From: Halorubrum sp. 48-1-W | GTDB taxonomy: Archaea; Halobacteriota; Halobacteria; Halobacteriales; Haloferacaceae | NCBI RefSeq assembly: GCF_003287355.1 | Contig: NZ_QMIM01000007.1 | Location: 1-64,000, forward strand | Reading direction: 5' to 3' | DNA: 64,000 nucleotides | Part shown: positions 59,002-64,000 of the stretch, in pieces | Layout: every line of letters starts with the position of its first letter | How positions within the stretch are numbered: the first letter of the stretch is position 1 | The notes under the pieces: model-generated | What the model saw: only the letters and a program-made list of their open reading frames with translations | The model's database searches: none | Told to the model about the DNA's origin: nothing | Position numbers and translations under genes: made by a program

Positions 59002-60036
59002 ATGGCACGCGCGAGCGCCGGCGCACGGCTCCACTTCGGATTCTGTACCCTCAGCCTCTCACACGACCGCCTGTACGGCGCGCTCGGGCTGTCGCTCGCG
59101 GAGCCGCGGGTGACCGTCGAGGCGGCCCCCGCCGACTCGGTGTCCGTGGTCGTCGAGGCGGACGCGCTCGCCGTCGACGGCGACGCGGGCCCGGTTCGCC
59201 CTGACGCCGTCGAGTCGCTCCGCGTCGACGTTCGCGGGTACGCCACGACCGTCGTCGATCTGCTCGGCGTTCCGGGCGCGGCCGTCACGGTCCACGCCTC
59301 GCTCCCGCGACACGTCGGGCTTGGAAGCGGCACGCAGCTGGCCGCGACGACGCTCGCGGCGATCGCCCGGGCACACGGTCGGGACCCGGCGGTCAGGGAA
59401 CGCGCCCCGGCGCTGGGTCGGGGCGGTCGCTCCGGGGTCGGCGTCGCGACCTTCGAAGCGGGCGGGTTCGTCCTCGACGCCGGCCACCCGACCGCGCGGT
59501 TCACCACCGACCGCCCGGCCGACGGGGAGTGGCGGGTGCCGCCGGTCGTCGCGCGCCACCCGGTCCCCGACGACTGGCGGTTCCTGCTCGTCCGACCGGA
59601 CGCGGACCCGGGGCGAAACGGGGAGAACGAGGACGCCTCGATGCGGGCGGCCGTCGAGCGGGCCGAACCGGGGCTCGCCGACCGGGTCGCCGGGATCGTC
59701 ACGCGACGTGTGCTCCCCGCGATCGCCGCGGGCCGCGCGGAGGCGTTCGGATCGGCGGTCGAAGCGGTCGGACGGCTCAACGGCGCGTGGTACGCCGACG
59801 AACAGGGTGGCGTCTACCGTCCGCCCGTCGGCGACGTGGTCGCGTCGCTGTCGGTGTCGCCGGCGGTCTTCGGTTCCGGGCAATCCTCCTGGGGCCCCGT
59901 CGTCTACGGGGTCACCGACGCGGAACACGCCGACACAGCGAGGGAGGCCGGGGAGCGCGCGCTCGACGCGGCCGGCGTCGCCGGGAGCGTCGCCGTCGTC
60001 CGGGCCGCGAACGGGGGCGCACGGGTCGAGGGGTGA
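59002..60036 (+). CDS. mptG: Beta-ribofuranosylaminobenzene 5'-phosphate synthase
   Basis: A 344-aa GHMP-fold enzyme for the first committed step of (tetrahydro)methanopterin-type C1 carrier synthesis, joining 4-aminobenzoate and PRPP. The N-terminal motif ASAGARLHFGF, the glycine-rich LPRHVGLGSGTQLA loop and GRGGRSGVGVATFEAGGF match the family. The haloarchaeal role of this enzyme is less certain than in methanogens. TTTTACGTGG (58970-58979) lies about 23-32 bp before the ATG. Confidence 0.88.
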   Translation: MARASAGARLHFGFCTLSLSHDRLYGALGLSLAEPRVTVEAAPADSVSVVVEADALAVDGDAGPVRPDAVESLRVDVRGYATTVVDLLGVPGAAVTVHASLPRHVGLGSGTQLAATTLAAIARAHGRDPAVRERAPALGRGGRSGVGVATFEAGGFVLDAGHPTARFTTDRPADGEWRVPPVVARHPVPDDWRFLLVRPDADPGRNGENEDASMRAAVERAEPGLADRVAGIVTRRVLPAIAAGRAEAFGSAVEAVGRLNGAWYADEQGGVYRPPVGDVVASLSVSPAVFGSGQSSWGPVVYGVTDAEHADTAREAGERALDAAGVAGSVAVVRAANGGARVEG

Positions 60037-60111
60037 CGACGACCGTGGCCGGGCCCGCTCACAGCCACGGCGAGGGACAACACTAAGCGATCCCGTGACC
60101 CGTACCGAGGT

Positions 60112-60948
60112 ATGTCGAGTGTCCCGTTCGGCGTCGCCCGACTGGATTCGATCCTGGAGGGCGGGGCGCCGCCCGGAAGCGTCGTCCTGCTCGCCGGCGA
60201 GTCGGGAGCCGGCGCGCGGGAGTTCCTCTACACGAGCGCGGCGATGAACGCCCTCGGGCGGGTCGACGAGGAGCTGTTCGACCTCTACTACGGCGACCTC
60301 CCCGGCGACGCGTCGATCCCGCCGGAGGTCCACTATCTCTCGTTCACCGCCGGCGAGAGCGCGCTGATGGGGGAGATGGAGTACACGCTGGCGGCGGAGG
60401 TCGTCGACGCCGCCATCGAGGGGATCGAGTTCCGCGACCTCTCGCCGGAGTTCTTCCAGGCCAGTCCGATCCCGCGGCAGTGGTACGAGGGGGAGACGAC
60501 GACCATCGCGGACCTCGGCGACCGTGGCCGCTACGACGACGTGCTCACCGCCTTCGGCGACTACCTGTCCGAACACGCCGCCGGCAACGTGGTCTGTATC
60601 GACTCCGTGACCGACCTCGTCTCCGCCGCCTCCGACGACATGGAGTGGAGCGACATCGCGATGGTGATGAAAGGGCTGAAGAAGGCCGCTGCCCGGTGGC
60701 AGGGGTTGATCCTGGTGTTGGTCAACGCGGACGCGCTCTCGGATCGGGAGTTCGGTACCCTGATGGACGCCGCCGCCGGCACCCTCCAGTTCACCTGGGA
60801 GAGCGGCGGGTCGAAACGCGCCCGGACAATGTTCGTCCGGGAGTTCCGCGGCGTCCTCTCACGGCTCGAGGAAGAGAACATCGTCCGCTTCGAGACGGAG
60901 GTCCACGACGGCGGCTTCGACATCAGCGACGTCCGAAAGATCCGGTAG
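60112..60948 (+). CDS. KaiC-like RecA-superfamily protein with degenerate P-loop
   Basis: A 278-aa protein with the fold of a single RecA/KaiC domain, known as HTR-like in haloarchaea. VARLDSILEGGAPPGSVVLL is the typical entry. The P-loop is GESGAGAREFL at 29-39: the position normally holding Lys (GxxGxGKT) is Ala followed by Arg. The Walker B-like VVCIDSVTDLV (hydrophobic strand and Asp) is present. It may bind nucleotide weakly or not at all. Single gene. Confidence 0.8.
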   Translation: MSSVPFGVARLDSILEGGAPPGSVVLLAGESGAGAREFLYTSAAMNALGRVDEELFDLYYGDLPGDASIPPEVHYLSFTAGESALMGEMEYTLAAEVVDAAIEGIEFRDLSPEFFQASPIPRQWYEGETTTIADLGDRGRYDDVLTAFGDYLSEHAAGNVVCIDSVTDLVSAASDDMEWSDIAMVMKGLKKAAARWQGLILVLVNADALSDREFGTLMDAAAGTLQFTWESGGSKRARTMFVREFRGVLSRLEEENIVRFETEVHDGGFDISDVRKIR

Positions 60949-61112
60949 CTCGCCTCGGAGTCACGTGGTTCGGGACGCGGGTTCGGTGAGCGGGGCCCAC
61001 GAACCGCTCGTCGACGCCGACATCACGGTCGCGGGAGTATCGTTTCGGCGAATCGCGCGACAGGTTACTTAAGTCTCGGTGTAGAAAGGGGCGTAGATGC
61101 GAGGGTATCGCG

Positions 61113-62039
61113 ATGACTGATCCCGACGGAGAGGGGACCGTCGAGGGGTCGGCCGGGGCCACCACCGTGGAGGACGGGGGCATTGAAACCGCGGATGCCG
61201 AGAGCGACGGCCCTCACGCGGCGACCGCCGAGGGGATCGACGCAGTCCGCACGGCGCTCGCGGACCTGCGCGAGACGACCGATCGCTTGGAGGCGTCGGT
61301 CGACGAGGACGTCGAGGACCTCCGTGAGCGGTTCGTAGCGCTCTACCGCGACCTGGAGGACAAAGCCGACGCGGACCACGACCACCCCGAGACGGCCGAT
61401 CGGCTGGAGACGGTCGCGGCCGACGTGGCGACCGCTGTGGAGCGACTCGACGGCGTGGAGACGCGGGTCGAGTCGCTCGAGGAGGCGCTCGACCGGCTCG
61501 ACGCCACGGTGACAGCTGTCGAGTCGGACGTCGACGCGGTCGACGAGCGCGTCGCGAACGCGGAGGAGCGACTTTCGGGTGCCGAGGAGCGACTTTCGGG
61601 TGCCGAGGAGCGCCTCGAGGAGCTGACGGTGGCGGGCGAGGACCGATCGGAGAAGCTCTCTCGGGTCGCGAGCGCGGTCGTCAGGGCACAGCGTGAACTC
61701 CGCGTGGTTCGAGGCAAGCGCGCCGACCGGGAGCGACTCGACGCGATCCTCCGGACCGCGAACCGCCACGGTGTCCGCAAGGCCGACTGCGGCGAGTGTG
61801 CGAACACGGTTCGTCTCTCGTTGCTCTCGGCCCCCGAGTGTCCCTACTGTGAGGCCGGATTCGACGATCTCGACCCCGCGGACCGGTTCTACCGGCGCTC
61901 GACGCTGGCCGTCGACGACCGGCCCGCCCTCGAAGGCGACGTGGCCCCGAGCGGATCGACCGATCCCTCGCCGGATACGGGTGACGGGACGCTGTCGGAA
62001 CCGACCGCTGACGACGGGACCGATCGGGACGAACCATGA
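61113..62039 (+). CDS. Coiled-coil protein with C-terminal zinc ribbon, unknown function
   Basis: A 308-aa acidic protein. Residues 40-205 are one long coiled coil of heptads (VRTALADLRETTDRLEASV; VDAVDERVANAEERLSGAEE) with the tandem unit ERLSGAE repeated. Residues about 223-250 are a Cys zinc ribbon (CGECANTVRLSLL, CPYCEAGF). Its stop overlaps the next gene by 4 nt (ATGA). No family is recognised. Confidence 0.65.
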   Translation: MTDPDGEGTVEGSAGATTVEDGGIETADAESDGPHAATAEGIDAVRTALADLRETTDRLEASVDEDVEDLRERFVALYRDLEDKADADHDHPETADRLETVAADVATAVERLDGVETRVESLEEALDRLDATVTAVESDVDAVDERVANAEERLSGAEERLSGAEERLEELTVAGEDRSEKLSRVASAVVRAQRELRVVRGKRADRERLDAILRTANRHGVRKADCGECANTVRLSLLSAPECPYCEAGFDDLDPADRFYRRSTLAVDDRPALEGDVAPSGSTDPSPDTGDGTLSEPTADDGTDRDEP

Positions 62040-62620
62040 GCGGCGATCCGAGCGACCGGTCGAAGGACTCGGGCGCCCGGTCGGAGGGCCCGACAGACCG
62101 GTCGGAGGACCCGACAGACCGATCGGACTGGGACTTCTTCGACGGGAGCGACGACGACCGTGACGGGGACCCCTTTTCGGAAGCCACCGCGACGGACGAC
62201 GACCTCGACGATCCGTTCGCGGAACTCGAAGGCGGAACCGGCGTCGATCCGTTCGCGGAACTCGACGGCGAGACGGGACCTCTCGGCGACGATGGCGACC
62301 CCTTCGAACGGATGGAGGTCGACGAGGTCGACGTCGACGGCGTCTGGGACGCGCTGGATGCGGACCCCGACGACCTCGACGAGAGCGGAGCGTTCCCAGG
62401 GACGGACCCACGCGAGGCGACGGACCACGTCGTCGACAAGCGGACGTACTGTCAGCGCTGTCCGCACTTCACCGATCCACCGGAGACGGCCTGTACCCAC
62501 GAGGGAACGTCGATACTCGAAGCGATCGGCTTCGCGGAGTTCCGCGTCCGCGACTGCCCGATGGTGACCGAGGACGGCCCCCGGTTCGAACGACCCGGCG
62601 ACCGCGAGCAGGGGACATAA
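62036..62620 (+). CDS. Acidic protein with C-terminal cysteine motif, unknown function
   Basis: A 194-aa protein coupled to the coiled-coil gene by a 4-nt overlap. The first 110 residues are a disordered Asp/Glu/Ser region with DPFAELxG repeats (twice); the C-terminal 60 hold four cysteines: RTYCQRCPHFTDP, then TACTHEGTSIL, then RDCPMV. A four-Cys metal site is likely. It precedes TFS by 26 nt and may share its transcript. Function unknown. Confidence 0.68.
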   Translation: MSGDPSDRSKDSGARSEGPTDRSEDPTDRSDWDFFDGSDDDRDGDPFSEATATDDDLDDPFAELEGGTGVDPFAELDGETGPLGDDGDPFERMEVDEVDVDGVWDALDADPDDLDESGAFPGTDPREATDHVVDKRTYCQRCPHFTDPPETACTHEGTSILEAIGFAEFRVRDCPMVTEDGPRFERPGDREQGT

Positions 62621-62646
62621 ATCTCTTCGATGCGTACCGCAGGGAC

Positions 62647-62976
62647 ATGCAGTTCTGTGACGACTGCGGCTCGATGATGGTCTCGCGGGACGGCGTGATG
62701 GTGTGTCGAAACGACGACTGTGACGCGACGGCCGAGCGCGACGAGACGCTCGCCGAGCGGTTCGAGTCGACGACCGAACAGACCGATCACGACGTGATCG
62801 AGACGGAGGAGGGCGCGAACTTCGAGGGGAAGCCGACCGCCACCGACGTCGTCTGTGAGGCGTGCGGTCACGACGAGGCGTGGTACACGATCAAACAGAC
62901 CGGCGCGGCGGACGAGCCACCCACCCGTTTCTTCAAGTGTAAAGAATGTAGTCATCGATGGAGAGGCTATAACTAA
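62647..62976 (+). CDS. tfs: Transcription factor S (TFS)
   Basis: A 109-aa two-zinc-ribbon protein that stimulates RNA cleavage by stalled archaeal RNA polymerase, like TFIIS and Rpb9. The first ribbon is Cys4, Cys7, Cys20, Cys25 (FCDDCGSMM, VCRNDDC); the second is VVCEACGHDEAWY with FKCKECSHRW. The catalytic acidic loop is AADEPPTRFF. Standard length. It closes the GC-rich chromosome block; the composition changes right after it. Confidence 0.95.
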   Translation: MQFCDDCGSMMVSRDGVMVCRNDDCDATAERDETLAERFESTTEQTDHDVIETEEGANFEGKPTATDVVCEACGHDEAWYTIKQTGAADEPPTRFFKCKECSHRWRGYN

Positions 62977-63091
62977 TGTCACTCCTCTAAGGTTAGTAGT
63001 ATATAAAAGACATTCCTGGCGAGTGAAAGCATTGGTTGGTTGAGCTACACTTTCATAACCGTATAGCCCGTACTGTGAAGTAGGTTAGAAA
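62977..63091 (+). promoter_or_regulatory. AT-rich junction and promoter of the lower-GC genes
   Basis: A strong TATA box TAGTATATAAAAG (62996-63008) and a weaker CGTATAGCC (63060-63068) precede the first gene of the lower-GC segment. The composition drops here. An attachment site for the element would be expected in or near this stretch, but no direct repeat is verifiable within the window. Confidence 0.5.
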
Positions 63092-63349
63092 ATGACCGAT
63101 GAGACCTCTGACACCGATAGCGACAGCGATAGACCGAAACCAAATAACCCGCACCAGAAGCCCAACAAACTCCGGATTCGTGCGTGCGACCTATCGATAG
63201 AAGCCCAGTCTTACGAGATGGATGTGGATGAGATGATGGAGGAATGTGCGCCAGAGATGCGGGAGGTTATGGAATATCATCTCGCCGGAGAATATGAGAT
63301 TATCGAGGAGCGAGACCTGTTCGCTGAGATTTTCGGAGGTCAGAGATAA
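63092..63349 (+). CDS. Small hypothetical protein of the lower-GC segment (1)
   Basis: An 85-aa protein, acidic N-terminus (TDETSDTDSDSDRP), then polar and helical sequence (LSIEAQSYEMDVDEMMEECA) ending FAEIFGGQR. Its codon usage is clearly less GC-rich than that of the genes to the left. The stop overlaps the next ATG by one base (TAATG). No family recognised; the context suggests an element-encoded gene. Confidence 0.6.
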   Translation: MTDETSDTDSDSDRPKPNNPHQKPNKLRIRACDLSIEAQSYEMDVDEMMEECAPEMREVMEYHLAGEYEIIEERDLFAEIFGGQR

Positions 63350-63594
63350 TGTTCGAAGCGATAGCGATAATCGTCCTTACGGTGGTTTTGCTGGGTGCTT
63401 CAGGGCTGTTTTACTATATTATCGGGAGCAAAGTCGGCGGCTTCATTTGGGTGATGAGTGCGTTCTCGGCTCTGTCTTCACTATTAGTTTGGGAATCCTT
63501 TGCGGTGGGAATGTCTGTCGGAGCATCGTATGTAATGGTTGGCTGGCACTCCGGTCTTGGGTTTTGGCGGACGATTCTGTTTGGTCAACGGTAA
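63349..63594 (+). CDS. Small membrane protein of the lower-GC segment (2)
   Basis: An 81-aa protein with up to three hydrophobic stretches (FEAIAIIVLTVVLLGASGLF; VMSAFSALSSLLVWESFA; VGASYVMVGWHSGLG). It is translationally coupled to the gene before it. Both end in GGQR/FGQR-like residues, but this is too short to mean much. Unknown function; possible viral or plasmid membrane protein. Confidence 0.58.
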   Translation: MFEAIAIIVLTVVLLGASGLFYYIIGSKVGGFIWVMSAFSALSSLLVWESFAVGMSVGASYVMVGWHSGLGFWRTILFGQR

Positions 63595-63629
63595 TAAAAA
63601 GAAGCAGTGGCTGAATTGAACGACTTGTT

Positions 63630-63998
63630 TTAGTTCTGTTCAGATACTCCGTTTATTGCGTCTTTTACACGCTCATCATCTGATTCCCCGTCGAGATACC
63701 ACGCTCGTCGCTCAGGGTCTTGATGAATCTTAGCGAGAGTTTGTCGAGTGATGTTAGGAGTGTTTTCTGCGGTCTTGTTGTATGACCGCCCGGATTCGAT
63801 ACTCTCCAAGGCTTCCACAACACCAAAGAACCCAGTTTCACCGTCTTCATAGTCTGGGTCGATGTTTGGATTCAAGAACCCCTCGACAACTACAAAACCG
63901 ACTGGAGGATTACCAACCCATTTGCCTGCTTGACGAGCCTGCTTTTGTCCTGAACGAGTGCGCCGAATCAGGTTTCGGCGTTCTTCGGCGGCGACGGA
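63630..63998 (-). CDS. Serine recombinase (C-terminal part, continues past window edge)
   Basis: The open frame reaches the window edge without a start. Read from the edge it encodes SVAAEERRNLIRRTRSGQKQ, then ARQAGKWVGNPPVGF and FLNPNIDPDYEDGETGFF, and ends in a C-terminal helical region (RSYNKTAENTPNITRQTLAK). ERRNLIRRTRSG is the end of the catalytic domain and the long connecting helix of resolvase/invertase-type serine recombinases, and the GxPPxGF block marks the start of the recombinase domain. The internal ATG at 63875 would give an 81-aa fragment and is not a natural start. The catalytic Ser lies outside the window. Confidence 0.75.
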   Translation of the reverse strand, partial: SVAAEERRNLIRRTRSGQKQARQAGKWVGNPPVGFVVVEGFLNPNIDPDYEDGETGFFGVVEALESIESGRSYNKTAENTPNITRQTLAKIHQDPERRAWYLDGESDDERVKDAINGVSEQN

Positions 63999-64000
63999 GG

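Noticed and set aside
63665..63850. 61-aa minus-strand ORF beginning MKTVKLGSL
   Set aside because: It is out of frame with and entirely inside the serine recombinase reading frame.

Overview
The window is chromosomal DNA of a halophilic archaeon of the class Halobacteria. Base composition is very GC-rich, the proteins are strongly acidic, and many starts are leaderless, with a TATA-like box about 25-30 bp before the ATG or GTG. Marker genes include PAN, CdrL/CdrS/FtsZ2, a SAMP2-type ubiquitin-like protein, NcsA, the thermosome, TFS and TbsP. The gene set and protein style suggest a Halorubrum-like member of the Haloferacales; that is an inference without a database search.

Layout. 1-221: the end of an IS200/IS605-type element cutting an amphi-Trp gene. 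254-4742: HalX response regulator, PAN, pyruvoyl arginine decarboxylase, a DUF5811 protein and a CNNM/CBS membrane protein. 4746-7218: a membrane protein, a MazEF-type toxin-antitoxin pair flanked by an imperfect direct repeat, and the aroK-aroQ pair. 7339-8968: three small or uncharacterised haloarchaeal proteins. 9215-15200: a complete phosphate operon (pstS, pstC, an enlarged pstA, pstB, phoU) ending in an ArsC/LMW-phosphatase-like gene. 15279-24051: RDD protein, a SAMP2 domain fused in frame to a GNAT acetyltransferase, gatB, phosphoribosyltransferase, HD hydrolase, Mqo-like flavoprotein, a YeiH exporter with a tiny coupled membrane protein, SRPBCC protein and MTA phosphorylase.

24076-31550 is a chromosome and cell-division block. 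A coiled-coil protein, smc and scpA run leftward. cdrL, cdrS and ftsZ2 run rightward, with four copies of an 8-bp inverted motif in front of cdrS. 31617-41227: NcsA, two alpha/beta hydrolases, a DUF4442 protein, the meaB plus B12-domain pair, RlmE, DHFR, an OCD-family enzyme and the thermosome. 41501-44368 encodes an unusual 955-aa protein joining a pseudokinase, a Tat/membrane segment, a halocyanin-like copper domain and an ABC-type solute-binding domain. 44825-44906 is tRNA-Ser(GGA), followed by duplicated pieces of its own 3' end.

44934-62976: RidA, a thiamine-binding protein, hydrolase, DUF4013 membrane protein, Pelota, MATE exporter, a second OCD paralog, DUF3054, SHMT, TbsP, a YcaO protein with an N-terminal zinc-binding region, cupin, beta-RFAP synthase, a KaiC-like protein without the P-loop lysine, two uncharacterised Cys-motif proteins and TFS. 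From about 62,980 the composition drops to clearly lower GC and the genes become unrecognisable. A serine recombinase enters from the right edge, so this looks like the border of an integrated element.

Three themes stand out: the pseudokinase-halocyanin-SBP fusion; the SAMP2-GNAT fusion, apparently created by a 20-bp tandem duplication, with the SAMP2-dependent enzyme NcsA encoded in the same window; and many other short tandem duplications (18-37 bp) that show the same process at work.
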